Source: JBBPZA01 sp038199375
Lineage (GTDB): Bacteria; Actinomycetota; Thermoleophilia; Solirubrobacterales; Solirubrobacteraceae
Length of the DNA: 61,012 nucleotides
Assembly: GCA_038199375.1 (NCBI GenBank)
Contig: JBBPZA010000009.1
Coordinates: forward strand, 1 to 61,012
Reading direction: 5' to 3'
Shown here: positions 1 through 7,327 of the stretch, one piece after another
How the letters are laid out: every line of letters begins with the position of its first letter
How positions within the stretch are numbered: position 1 is the stretch's first letter
Position numbers and translations under genes: made by a program
Notes under the pieces: model-generated
Told to the model about the DNA's origin: nothing
Database searches by the model: none
The model's input: only the letters and a program-made list of their open reading frames with translations

Positions 1-250
1 GCCTCCGGCCCGGCTTGCCATCCTGTGATCGCGGCATCGCTCTCCTCGCTCCCGACCGACCGCCAACCCCGATAGTTGCACGTCAAACAAGATGGCGTGA
101 AAAACCAGCCAAAGTCGGCAACGAACTCAGACGCAGAACACGGGCGGCGAGCCCGCGTTGAGGGATCACGAAAGCGAAGCGCCTCCCGTCCCTCAAGCAA
201 TTGGAACCCTATTGGAACCATGACCGACGAAGAGAGGGCCGGCTCACATG
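1..250. other. Left-edge intergenic sequence, no gene recognised
   Basis: No convincing coding sequence is visible. A short open frame that runs across it continues straight through the neighbouring tRNA and is rejected. A direct repeat attggaacc occurs twice around 205-220. The sequence could be the 3' flank of something ending left of the window, but nothing supports that directly. Confidence 0.4.
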
Positions 251-280
251 CCGAAAGGCCCACCGTAGCGGGCCTTTCGG
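251..280 (-). terminator. Hairpin downstream of the initiator tRNA
   Basis: Perfect 11-bp inverted repeat (251-261 with 270-280) around an 8-nt loop, lying 4 nt beyond the 3' end of the minus-strand tRNA. There is no U-tract, so it may act as an end/processing hairpin rather than a classical intrinsic terminator. Confidence 0.6.
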
Positions 281-284
281 GTGA

Positions 285-358
<74 letters not shown>

Positions 359-395
359 GCGTGTGCTCTTAGTAATAGCAAACCGGCACGGAGGG

Positions 396-1325
396 TCAAG
401 CAGATGCCTGGTGGGGCATGGGCTGACCGTCGAGCGCCGCGAGGAGGTTGTCGACCGCCAGATCGGCCATTCGCTCGCGGGCGGTGTGGGTCGCCGAGCC
501 GATGTGCGGGAGGACGAGGAGGTTCGGGGCTTGCAGGAGCGGGGCGTCGGGTGGGAGGGGCTCGGGGTCGGTGACGTCGAGGGCGGCGGCGGCGATCGCG
601 CCCGACTCGAGTGCCTCACGCAGCGCGGCCTGGTCGACGAGTCCTCCTCGGGCGGTGTTGACGAGGATCGCCGTGGGCTTCATTCGCCGCAGGGCGGCGG
701 CCGCGATCATCCCGCGAGTCGCGTCGTTCAACGGTGCGTGGAGGGAGACGATGTCCGCACGCTCGAGCAGCTCGTCGAGGGGCACGCCGTCTCCGCTGCG
801 CCCGGTGTGGATCACCTTCATGTCGAAGCCGCCGGCCCGCCTCGCGACCGCTTGCCCGATGCGGCCCATTCCCACGATTCCAAGCGTCGCCCCGTGCACC
901 TGGTAACCGAGGAGCCAGCCCGGATCCCACGTGACCCACTTCCCGTCGCGGACCGCCTCGGCGGCCTCGGGGAGCCGGCGCGCGGCTGCGAGGATGAGCG
1001 CGAAGGCGAGGTCGGCGGTCGCCTCGGTCAGCACGTCGGGCGTGTTTCCGACGGGGATCCCGTGGGCGGCGGCCGCCTCGAGGTCGACGTTGTCGACGCC
1101 GACGGCGTAGTTGGCGATCGCCCGTAGGCGGGGGCAGGCGTCCAGGAGCTCGCCGTCTATCCGGTCGGTGAGCATCGTCAGCAGGCCCTCGGCCTTGCGG
1201 GCTCTCTCGCGGAGCTCAGCCGGGGAGGGCGGGAGGCGGTCGGGCCACACGTCGACCTCGTGCGCCCCGCTCAGGCGGTCAAGCGCCGTCCCGGGCAGCC
1301 TGCGGGTGACGAAGCAGCGTGCCAT
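396..1325 (-). CDS. D-isomer-specific 2-hydroxyacid dehydrogenase (glyoxylate/hydroxypyruvate reductase type)
   Basis: 309 residues, normal length for the family. The nucleotide-binding motif GMGRIG is at 152-157. The catalytic set is visible: Arg226 in NTARGG, Glu255 in DPEPL and His274 in LPHIGSAT. The enzyme should use NAD(P)H to interconvert a 2-keto acid and its D-2-hydroxy acid in the cytoplasm; similarity over the whole length suggests glyoxylate/hydroxypyruvate reductase, but the substrate cannot be read from sequence. The ATG at 1325 was chosen because an upstream in-frame ATG would run into the divergent gene that begins 16 bp away. The two genes therefore share a very compact promoter region. 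Confidence 0.9.
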   Translation of the reverse strand: MARCFVTRRLPGTALDRLSGAHEVDVWPDRLPPSPAELRERARKAEGLLTMLTDRIDGELLDACPRLRAIANYAVGVDNVDLEAAAAHGIPVGNTPDVLTEATADLAFALILAAARRLPEAAEAVRDGKWVTWDPGWLLGYQVHGATLGIVGMGRIGQAVARRAGGFDMKVIHTGRSGDGVPLDELLERADIVSLHAPLNDATRGMIAAAALRRMKPTAILVNTARGGLVDQAALREALESGAIAAAALDVTDPEPLPPDAPLLQAPNLLVLPHIGSATHTARERMADLAVDNLLAALDGQPMPHQASA

Positions 1326-1341
1326 CGGGCACATTCTCCAC

Positions 1342-1782
1342 ATGGCCTACTGGATCAAGGTGACCGGGACCGGCGAGCATCCGTTCACCGACGACGACTG
1401 GCGGCCGCGGCGCGACCGCTGGGCGCGCGACCAGGGCGGCGGCTCGTTCTTTCCGCGACGCCCCTCGATCCGGCGCGGCGACCGGCTCGTGCTCTACGCC
1501 GCCGGCTCGTCCGCGGTGTTCGGTGCGGGCCGGCTGTTCGCCATCGAGGAGGTGCTCTCCGACGAGCCCGAGCCCAGCGGCCATCCGCGCTGGAAGTGGA
1601 AGGTCTACACGCGCGAGCTCTGCGCCGTTGCGCTGCTCAGCCACGGCCCGACCCTCGGCGAGATCGCCGTGAGCGCTCGGTCGCTCGGCCGACACTCCCA
1701 CATCCGGCTCACCGACGAGCAGGGCCAGCGTGCCGAGGAGCTCATGCGCCGATACAGCGAGGAAGCGGCGGAGACGCGGTGA
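1342..1782 (+). CDS. EVE/PUA-like domain protein
   Basis: 146 residues. The start MAYWIKVTGTGEH and the block RRGDRLVLYAAG followed by GAGRLF match the layout of EVE-type PUA-like folds, small beta-barrels associated with binding modified bases. Family assignment rests on overall pattern, so it is probable rather than certain. The gene is divergent from the dehydrogenase with 16 bp between start codons. About 225 bp follow before ppx; a 56-codon GTG-started frame overlapping its stop there is very basic and not convincing as a gene. Confidence 0.65.
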   Translation: MAYWIKVTGTGEHPFTDDDWRPRRDRWARDQGGGSFFPRRPSIRRGDRLVLYAAGSSAVFGAGRLFAIEEVLSDEPEPSGHPRWKWKVYTRELCAVALLSHGPTLGEIAVSARSLGRHSHIRLTDEQGQRAEELMRRYSEEAAETR

Positions 1783-2008
1783 GCGGCGCGGGCCGGCGCG
1801 GAAGCGACGGGGAGGGGCCGAGCGGTCCGACAGAGTCCCAGCGGGACCGGGCGAGGCCGAGATCGCGTGCGACCCGCCGCGAGCAGCTCCTCGAGGTCGA
1901 GGAGAGGCGCCGGGCGGCGGCGGGAGACGATCGGGCGGGCCATCTCTGAGCGCTTCGGCACGAGCCGGGCGCTGCTTGAGCTCGCGCCGCTCCCTACGAT
2001 GGCCGGCG

Positions 2009-2941
2009 ATGCGCGTCGGCGTCGTCGACCTCGGGACAAACTCCACTCGCATGCTCGTCGCCGACGTGGCAGACGGAGCCGTGCGAGAGGTCGATCGCCG
2101 CACCGAAGTCACCCGCCTCGGGGACAGCCTCGAGGCGACGGCGCGACTTTCGCAAGACGCCATGGGGCGGGTGCACGAGGCGGTCGGCCAGTACGTCGAG
2201 ACCTTCGCCGCCCATGGCTGTGAAGCCGTGTGCGCGGTCATGACCAGCGCGATTCGCGACGCCGTCAACGGTGCGGCCTTCAGTGAGGAGGTCGAGAAGC
2301 TCCATGGGCTCGAAGGACGTGTGCTCACGGGCGAAGAGGAGGCCCGGCTTACCTTCCTCGGGGCCGCGGCCGGTCGCGCCGCCGTCGACGACGGCGCCAT
2401 CTGCGTCATCGACGTCGGCGGGGGGTCTACCGAGCTCGTCACCGGCCGGGACGGCGAGGTCGAGTCGCACGCGTCACTTCAGCTGGGCGTCGTCAGGCAC
2501 ACCGAGCGCCACCTACACCGCGATCCGCCCGCCGCCGAGGAGCTCCAGGCGCTGGCCGACGACGTGCGCGCAGCGCTGGCGCAGGCGCTCCCCGAGCCGG
2601 CCCGACGCACGGTGACCGCGGGAGTCGCCGTCGCCGGAACGCCGACGTCGTGTGCGGCGATCGCCCAGGAGCTCGACCCCTACGACCGCGAACGGGTCGA
2701 GGGCTACGCGCTCGAGCTCGCCGGGTGCGAGGAGCTCCTCGCCCGGCTGGCGGACATGCCGCTGGCGCAGCGGTGCCTGTTGACCGGTCTGCACCCCGAC
2801 CGGGCGCCGACGATCGTGGCCGGGGTGGTCATCCTCATCGAGGCCCTGCGCTTCCTCGACCTCGACCGCACCACCGTCTCCGAACGCGACATCCTGCACG
2901 GAGCGGCGCTCGATCGCGCGGGGTTCGGAAAAACGCGGTAG
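2009..2941 (+). CDS. ppx: Exopolyphosphatase / pppGpp phosphohydrolase (Ppx/GppA)
   Basis: 310 residues, the short actinobacterial Ppx size. It starts with MRVGVVDLGTNSTR, the phosphate-1 loop of the actin/ASKHA ATPase fold, and has DVGGGSTELV as phosphate-2. It removes terminal phosphates from polyphosphate and/or pppGpp in the cytosol. The ATG at 2009 places this motif at the N-terminus as in homologues; longer readings upstream are low-complexity. A TACGAT -10-like hexamer ends 8 nt before the ATG, suggesting a leaderless or nearly leaderless mRNA. In many actinobacteria ppx lies near eno and divIC; here it is about 28 kb away because of insertions. Confidence 0.93.
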   Translation: MRVGVVDLGTNSTRMLVADVADGAVREVDRRTEVTRLGDSLEATARLSQDAMGRVHEAVGQYVETFAAHGCEAVCAVMTSAIRDAVNGAAFSEEVEKLHGLEGRVLTGEEEARLTFLGAAAGRAAVDDGAICVIDVGGGSTELVTGRDGEVESHASLQLGVVRHTERHLHRDPPAAEELQALADDVRAALAQALPEPARRTVTAGVAVAGTPTSCAAIAQELDPYDRERVEGYALELAGCEELLARLADMPLAQRCLLTGLHPDRAPTIVAGVVILIEALRFLDLDRTTVSERDILHGAALDRAGFGKTR

Positions 2942-3157
2942 TGAACCTCCGTGGACGTTCGTACTACTGCTCAACCGGGTGAAGCGTGACATAATCCGTC
3001 GCCGCCGGGCGAGCGGGTTCGTGCCATCACCGGCGCACCGATCGTCTGGTACATAGGTTCGGGCGTAGCCGCATCGATTCGGCGCCTCCCGCCGCTCGGA
3101 CCGCTTAAGACGGCCCCCTCAAGGCACGTACCCCTGCCCGTCCTGATGGGGCTTTGT
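2942..3157 (+). other. Intergenic stretch, possible structured RNA
   Basis: No coding potential stands out. The segment ends in a strong terminator-type hairpin although ppx stopped 215 nt earlier. GAGCGGG near 3012 can pair, with a 3-nt bulge, to CCCGCCGCTC near 3090, which could fold into a long rod. It may be a small RNA or simply the ppx 3' UTR; no known RNA family was recognised. Confidence 0.25.
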
Positions 3158-3196
3158 AGAGACGGCCCGCAATGATGCGGGCCGTCTCTCTCTTTC
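3158..3196 (+). terminator. Strong intrinsic-type terminator
   Basis: A perfect 14-bp stem (3158-3171 with 3176-3189) with the tetraloop ATGA, followed by a pyrimidine/T-rich stretch. It terminates transcription from the ppx side. Confidence 0.8.
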
Positions 3197-3215
3197 CCGG
3201 CGTCTCGCCGGGAAA
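3193..3215 (-). terminator. Second hairpin, facing the minus-strand genes
   Basis: A 10-bp perfect stem (3193-3202 with 3206-3215) and a 3-nt loop, immediately next to the preceding hairpin. The pair forms a back-to-back terminator between ppx and the convergent minus-strand DNA. Confidence 0.6.
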
Positions 3216-3246
3216 CCACTCAGCCAGCCCTCAGGCGAGGTTCGAC

Positions 3247-3342
3247 CTAGACGGAGAACAGGTGGCCGCCCGAAAGCGTGAAGAGCTTGGTGACGCCGTG
3301 GGCCTTGAGGCGGCGGCGGGCGATCAGGCGGCCACCGTGGAG
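3247..3342 (-). pseudogene. N-terminal remnant of a TPP-dependent acetolactate-synthase-like enzyme
   Basis: The minus strand reads HGGRLIARR, then LKAHGVTKLFTLSGGHLFSV followed by a stop. The segment HGV..LFTLSGGH is the start of the pyrimidine-binding domain of acetolactate-synthase-like enzymes. About 30 of some 550 residues survive and nothing related follows. No start codon is retained. This is a deletion relic lying between the double terminator and the DsbA-like gene. Confidence 0.7.
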
Positions 3343-3454
3343 CTGGGTTGGTCTCCCGAGTCGCGGCCGACATGCGGCCCAAGCTACACGGCCGCCGTAG
3401 GGCGCGGGGATCATCCGTCGTGGTCGGGGAGGTTGGCAGCGGGCGCGGAGCGCT

Positions 3455-3520
3455 CAGCCCGCCAACGGCGGGCGCCGCCCAGCCCGCGAAGGGCGGGCGC
3501 CGCTCAGCCCGTGAAGGGCA
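3455..3520. repeat. 25-bp GC-rich tandem hairpin repeat
   Basis: Two full 25-bp units (3455-3479, 3480-3504) and one partial (3505-3520), built on cagcccg-n-gaagggcgggc. The full units each contain a GCCCG/CGGGC-type self-complementary core. The last unit overlaps the stop codon of the DsbA-like gene, so transcripts from that gene would end in consecutive hairpins; a terminator role is plausible. Confidence 0.6.
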
Positions 3521-4175
3521 CTCGACCGGAGCCGCCGGCGGACACGCGGGCGAGTGCGGCCGCCTCGGCGAGACGCTGCTCTCCGCCGAGGATCGATCGG
3601 CCGACGCGAAACGCGGGAAGCCGCTCCGCCCCCGCGGCGAGCAGCCGGCGGCCGGTCGCTTCGATGGGCCCATCGCGACGCGGATCGCGCGCGGCCTGCA
3701 GGCAGGCGTCCAGGCTCAGGCCGGCGGCGGCGGCCGCCTCGGCGAGCACCTCGCAGTCATCGAGGTCGAAGCCGCCGCAGAACGCGAGCCGCGCGGCGGC
3801 GACGACGAAAGTCGCCGCGCGTCCGCACTCGGCGGCGTGGGCGGCGGCACGCATGGCGCCGCGCGCGCCCTGCGCGGGGCGCTCGGGCCATACGAGCGGG
3901 ACGTTGAGCGCCGCCGCACGACGCTCCGCCGCGGCTCTCGCAAGCGGATCGGACCACGGGTCGCGCCGCTGGAGCGCCTCATCGGAGGCGGGCTCCCAGG
4001 TGAGCTCGGCGAAGACGCGGTCGACGCGCTCCACGGCGAGATAGGTGAACGGCGAGCCGAGGTCGAAGTAGAACGTCGTGGGGCGGACGGCGGCGTCCTG
4101 AGCGGCCGCACGACTCGCAGGCCGCGTCGCACGACGCGCCTGCCGGTACCTGTCGATGTAGATGAGTTCGCCCAT
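3504..4175 (-). CDS. DSBA-like thioredoxin-fold protein (2-hydroxychromene-2-carboxylate isomerase type)
   Basis: 223 residues. After a basic, Ala-rich N-terminus of about 30 residues comes TTFYFDLGSPFTYLAVERV, the first strand and helix of HCCA-isomerase/DSBA proteins with Ser-Pro in place of the CxxC redox centre. The C-terminal part has LPAFRVG and ILGGEQRL, the usual cis-Pro and final motifs. Such enzymes are glutathione-dependent isomerases or oxidoreductase-like proteins of the cytoplasm; the substrate is unknown. Start at the first ATG; the true start may be nearer the conserved TTFYFD strand. Confidence 0.8.
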   Translation of the reverse strand: MGELIYIDRYRQARRATRPASRAAAQDAAVRPTTFYFDLGSPFTYLAVERVDRVFAELTWEPASDEALQRRDPWSDPLARAAAERRAAALNVPLVWPERPAQGARGAMRAAAHAAECGRAATFVVAAARLAFCGGFDLDDCEVLAEAAAAAGLSLDACLQAARDPRRDGPIEATGRRLLAAGAERLPAFRVGRSILGGEQRLAEAAALARVSAGGSGRVPFTG

Positions 4176-4479
4176 GCCGGTTATTCCCTGCCTGCCGCGC
4201 GCGCCCGGTCCCCGCCGCGCCCGTTCCTAGACAACAGAAACGAAGCGGCTCGAGGAAACTGGCGGCACGGTGTCAACTCGCCCGGAGCCAGACATCCTTG
4301 AGCGCGCCGGGCCGGAGATGGCCGGACATTCGTCCAGTCCGGCCGGTGAGGGATGGGTAGAGTCCGTGACCCCGTTATGCTGAAAAGAGCCTCACCGTTT
4401 TGCCGGAGTCCGGCCAGGCGGGTCGGCTGAAGCGGCCGGGCTTCGGGCCGGGCCGAACGCGTCCAGATCGGAGGCCAAG
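4176..4479 (+). promoter_or_regulatory. Divergent intergenic region with inverted repeat and candidate promoter
   Basis: About 300 bp between the DsbA-like gene and the HxlR regulator. An 8-bp inverted repeat GGCCGGAC/GTCCGGCC (near 4319-4343) and a -10-like TATGCT (4376-4381) precede the regulator by about 100 nt. The repeat is a reasonable autoregulatory operator, but that is inference. Confidence 0.35.
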
Positions 4480-5169
4480 ATCCCCGCCCCCCCACCCCCC
4501 AAGCGCCACCCCTACGACCAGTGGGCGCCTGACGCCCGTGCCCTCGACCTCGTCGGGGACAAGTGGACCCTGCTGATCGTCCGCGATCTCGCGGCCGGCC
4601 CTCGCCGGTTCGTCGAGCTCCAGCGCGTCCTCCCCGGCATCTCGACCGAGCAGCTGCGCTCGCGCCTGAACCGGATGGTCGCCGACGGCCTCCTGACCCG
4701 GCAGCGCTACCGCGAGGTGCCGCCCAGGGTCGACTATGAGCTGACCGACCGCGCCCGCGATCTGATGCCCGTCCTCGGCGCGCTGGCCAGCTGGGGCTAC
4801 GAGTGGGCGTGGAGCGCACCGCGACCCGGCGAGGCAATCGACATCGGCGCGATCCTGCGCCTGGCGCCCGGGGTACTGCATCCCGCCCGCTCGGTCTCCG
4901 GCCGCGTCGAGCTCGAGGTCTCCACCACGGACCGCACACGCCACTACGTGCTCGCTGCCGACCGTGGACGGGTCGCGATCGAGGAGCATCCAGAGCCGGA
5001 GGCCGACGCGCGGGTCGCGGGGCCCGAGAAGGCGTGGATCGAGGCGTTCTCGCCCGACGGCTCGCTCACGGGCCTATCCATCACAGGAAGGGCGCAGCTC
5101 GCCGAGCAGCTCCTCGACGGCATCCAAGCCGCCCAGGCGCGGGTCTCGGCAGCCTCCTCAGCCGCCTGA
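4480..5169 (+). CDS. HxlR-family transcriptional regulator with a C-terminal sterol-carrier-like domain
   Basis: 229 residues. The winged-helix HxlR domain occupies about residues 8-100, with LVGDKWTLLIVRDL, RFVELQRVLPGIS and LTDRARDLMPVL readily recognised. The remaining 120 residues resemble the SCP2-like tail found on some actinobacterial HxlR proteins. The start is unusual: between the in-frame stop at 4381 and well inside the DNA-binding domain there is no ATG, GTG or TTG. A GGAGG (4470-4474) lies 5 nt before an ATC at 4480, giving an ideal spacing, so AUC initiation or a recent ATG-to-ATC change is proposed. A C-rich tract follows immediately. Confidence 0.8.
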   Translation: MPAPPPPKRHPYDQWAPDARALDLVGDKWTLLIVRDLAAGPRRFVELQRVLPGISTEQLRSRLNRMVADGLLTRQRYREVPPRVDYELTDRARDLMPVLGALASWGYEWAWSAPRPGEAIDIGAILRLAPGVLHPARSVSGRVELEVSTTDRTRHYVLAADRGRVAIEEHPEPEADARVAGPEKAWIEAFSPDGSLTGLSITGRAQLAEQLLDGIQAAQARVSAASSAA

Positions 5170-5188
5170 ACAACGCCGCAGACGCCCC

Positions 5189-5512
5189 TCAGCGGTCGCG
5201 GCTGTAGTCGTTGGGGCGAACCTGGGGGTACTTCGTCCGCTGACACCCCTGGAAGTCGGGCGGGGTCTGGGTGAGGCAGCCCGGCGCGGTGGTCGGCAGC
5301 GTCGTGTCGGGGTCCTGGTCGCCGCCCGCGTTGTCGCAGTCGAAGCTCGTGTCGCAGTCGAAGCTCGGGATGATCGACTTCGAGGTTCCCGCTCTCCGTA
5401 GCGAAGGCCCGCGCGGTGGTAGAGGTCGTCCTCCCGCTCGGCGAGGTCTGAGACCAGGCGGGAGGACTCCACGATGAAGCGCTCGAGCATCGGCGTAAGG
5501 GCGTTCGGGGGG
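5189..5512 (-). pseudogene. Remnant of an MlaD/Mce-family protein
   Basis: Two pieces in different frames on the minus strand. The upstream one reads PPNALTPMLERF, then VESSRLVSDLAERED, the helical part of Mce proteins. The downstream one reads QTPPDFQGCQRTKYPQVRP and ends NDYSRDR-stop, the characteristic C-terminus of large Mce proteins. The middle and the whole MCE beta-barrel are missing. The fragment abuts the tRNA-Leu gene used as an integration site, so an earlier rearrangement at this hot spot probably destroyed the gene. Confidence 0.7.
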
Positions 5513-5541
5513 TCAAAGGAGAACCCCTACGATGGCCTCGC

Positions 5542-5625
5542 GCCCGGGTAGACAAATCGGCAAAGTCCGCGGCCTTAAAAGCCGCTGCTCGCAAGAGCTT
5601 GCGGGTTCGATCCCCGCCCCGGGCA
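5542..5625 (+). tRNA. tRNA-Leu (UAA)
   Basis: 84-nt class II tRNA. The acceptor stem GCCCGGG pairs with CCCGGGC, the anticodon TAA sits in CCTTAAAAG, a long variable arm (TGCTCGCAAGAGCT region) is present, and the T-arm is GCGGG-TTCGATC-CCCGC. The 3' 52 nt also form the left attachment site of the integrated element, so the intact gene seen here has a 3' half supplied by the element or restored by integration. CCA is not encoded. Confidence 0.95.
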
Positions 5626-5626
5626 T
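5574..5626 (+). repeat. attL: 53-bp left attachment site in tRNA-Leu
   Basis: Runs from the anticodon loop to one base past the tRNA-Leu 3' end and is repeated at 18978-19030 with one mismatch (t versus c at repeat position 13). Direct repeats of a tRNA 3' end flanking an integrase-bearing segment are the standard product of site-specific integration. Confidence 0.92.
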
Positions 5627-5633
5627 GGAACTA

Positions 5634-5658
5634 AAAGCCCGCTCGTATAGCGGGGTTT
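5634..5658 (+). terminator. Terminator after tRNA-Leu
   Basis: AAAGCCCGCT and AGCGGGGTTT around a 5-nt loop, 9 nt after the tRNA, with a T-rich right arm and one mismatch in the stem. Confidence 0.5.
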
Positions 5659-5830
5659 CGTGCCTTCGGGGCTCGGCCAGCCGCGGGGCTCGGATGCGGG
5701 GTGACAACGAAAGTGACAACGCGCCTCGGCACCATCGGCGGCTTGGCCGGGTGGCGGCAGGCGTTGCTCAACGCTCAGCAGGCGACGACGGACCTCGCGT
5801 CCGCGCAGGCTGACGCAGCGGAGCCCGGAC

Positions 5831-6727
5831 CTATCGGCTTTCGTCGATGGCGCGCTGGAGGTCATCCACGAGCTGCGGCCCGCATCCGCTCTCCATGTTG
5901 TCGCGCGCGACCCGCATGAAGTCTCGATCCTCCCGGTCCTTGCCGCTCTCCTCGTACGCGCTGATCAGATCGTTCGCGCGGGCGTCGATCTCGCCTTGGT
6001 CGACGGTCTCGCCCTTGGCTCGATCGAGGCATAGCGGGCCGAGCCGTGCCGCCGCTTGGCTGACCGACATTGTCCCCTGACTGCCGGGAGACGACGAATC
6101 CACGATCGTCGCGCTGATCGAGCAGCCCCGGCCGGTTTCCTCGGCGGACTGCAAACGGTCGATCACGTCGTTTGTTGTGGGCATGTTGAAGCTGACGCGC
6201 TTGCGCTTCCCGACTCGCAGGTCGAATGTCTGCTCGTCGCGGATTGGCTCGGCGCCGAGTTGCTCCCACTTGACCTTCACGCGCACCTGAATCTCGACGT
6301 TCCCGACGTTCTCCACTGTGCCGCCGCCGATCAGGGTGTAGGAGTCCACGTCGTCCCCCAGGAGGTAGTCGCAGGTGAGCCTGTAGCTGCCGCGCGGGTC
6401 GGGGTCAGGCGCCGAGACCCCTTGCTCGATGCCGCCCCTCTTCGTACCGAGCTTCGGGAGAACCTGCTTGCAGGCGTCGGCGATCGTGACTCGCTCGGCG
6501 GCGGGCGCTCGGTAGAACGCGTCGAGTCCGGAGGCGAGTTGCTTCGCGGTGCCCGTCGTGCTTGACGAAAGACAGAAGTTGGCCGTAGTCAACTTGTCCG
6601 CCTGGCTCAGCTTCTTCCATGCGTTGCCGTTGCCCTTGAGCGGATCGCCCTTGGCGGCTGTGCCGCCACCGCAGCCGGTCACGAGCAGGGCCAGCGCGAG
6701 GGCGACGAAGGCAAATGGCAGTCTCAT
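5831..6727 (-). CDS. Secreted lipoprotein of unknown function
   Basis: 298 residues with a clear lipoprotein signal: a basic start, a hydrophobic stretch, and the lipobox LVTGC with Cys19. The mature part contains paired cysteines (such as NFCLSS, DACKQ, LTCDYL, GRGCS, PLCLD, SGCGP) that could form disulfides. No family is recognised. Its start overlaps the stop of the upstream 83-residue gene by the tetranucleotide ATGA, so the two are translationally coupled and probably work together at the cell surface. It is the first cargo gene inside the island. Confidence 0.75.
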   Translation of the reverse strand: MRLPFAFVALALALLVTGCGGGTAAKGDPLKGNGNAWKKLSQADKLTTANFCLSSSTTGTAKQLASGLDAFYRAPAAERVTIADACKQVLPKLGTKRGGIEQGVSAPDPDPRGSYRLTCDYLLGDDVDSYTLIGGGTVENVGNVEIQVRVKVKWEQLGAEPIRDEQTFDLRVGKRKRVSFNMPTTNDVIDRLQSAEETGRGCSISATIVDSSSPGSQGTMSVSQAAARLGPLCLDRAKGETVDQGEIDARANDLISAYEESGKDREDRDFMRVARDNMESGCGPQLVDDLQRAIDESR

Positions 6728-6975
6728 TCCGCGGCGACGAGCATCCTTGCCTCTCCGCAGTCAGCGCCCTTCGATCGAATCTTCTGGGCGTCGGAGAGGT
6801 CGTCGGTGGGGTAGAGGAGGTCGTACACCGGCTTGCACGACTTGTAGCCAGCACCTGCGTAGGTGGCGGGCGGCAGAAGAGCCATCGCGGCCAGCGCTGT
6901 CACCACAGACTGAGGCGAGCCGCGAAGCAGCGCAGGGCGGAGGACTTCCTGACCGTTCCTCGCCACGATAGCCAT
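6724..6975 (-). CDS. Small secreted protein upstream of the lipoprotein
   Basis: 83 residues. A hydrophobic stretch at about 26-42 looks like a signal or anchor, followed by a short extracytoplasmic part with two cysteines (SCKPVYDLL and KGADCGEARML). The KG-x-x-C-x-x-A-R pattern recurs in small secreted actinobacterial proteins, where it is usually part of a longer domain, so this copy may be a shortened version. ATGA overlap with the following lipoprotein gene supports a two-gene operon. Confidence 0.6.
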   Translation of the reverse strand: MAIVARNGQEVLRPALLRGSPQSVVTALAAMALLPPATYAGAGYKSCKPVYDLLYPTDDLSDAQKIRSKGADCGEARMLVAAE

Positions 6976-7327
6976 CCCCCAGAATACGCTAGCTCAAGAG
7001 CCTGCTCGGCATGGAGCGGGCGGCGCGAACGTCAACGAGGGAGCGCAAAAGGGGGGCACCCTCAGAGAAAAGTTGTGCGTCGTCCCCGTGTTCCGCGTTC
7101 CCCTCAGCGCGGACAGGTTTCGAGTTTTTGGGGGTCCCACGTCTGCCCCGCTGTGCGAGGGGGGAGGTCGCCTCGGACCGGGGGTGTGTCCGGGACGTCC
7201 GGCCACCGTCGCGTTAGATCGAGCAGCAACGTCCGCGATCACGGCGGCTTCCGCTGACGCTCGCAGGTTGCATCGCGTCCCTTGACACGCAAAGTCCAGC
7301 GGCCGACTCTACGATCAGCATCCCGGC
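6976..7327. other. Divergent intergenic region inside the island
   Basis: 352 bp between the lipoprotein pair and the Panacea-domain pair. It holds the promoters of both. A TACGAT -10-like box lies 12 nt before the ATG at 7328; a TTGACA occurs 22 nt before that box, too far for a standard promoter. No gene is supported. Confidence 0.4.

Noticed and set aside
1779..1949. 56-codon GTG frame overlapping the EVE gene stop
   Set aside because: Highly basic low-complexity sequence without support besides the overlap.
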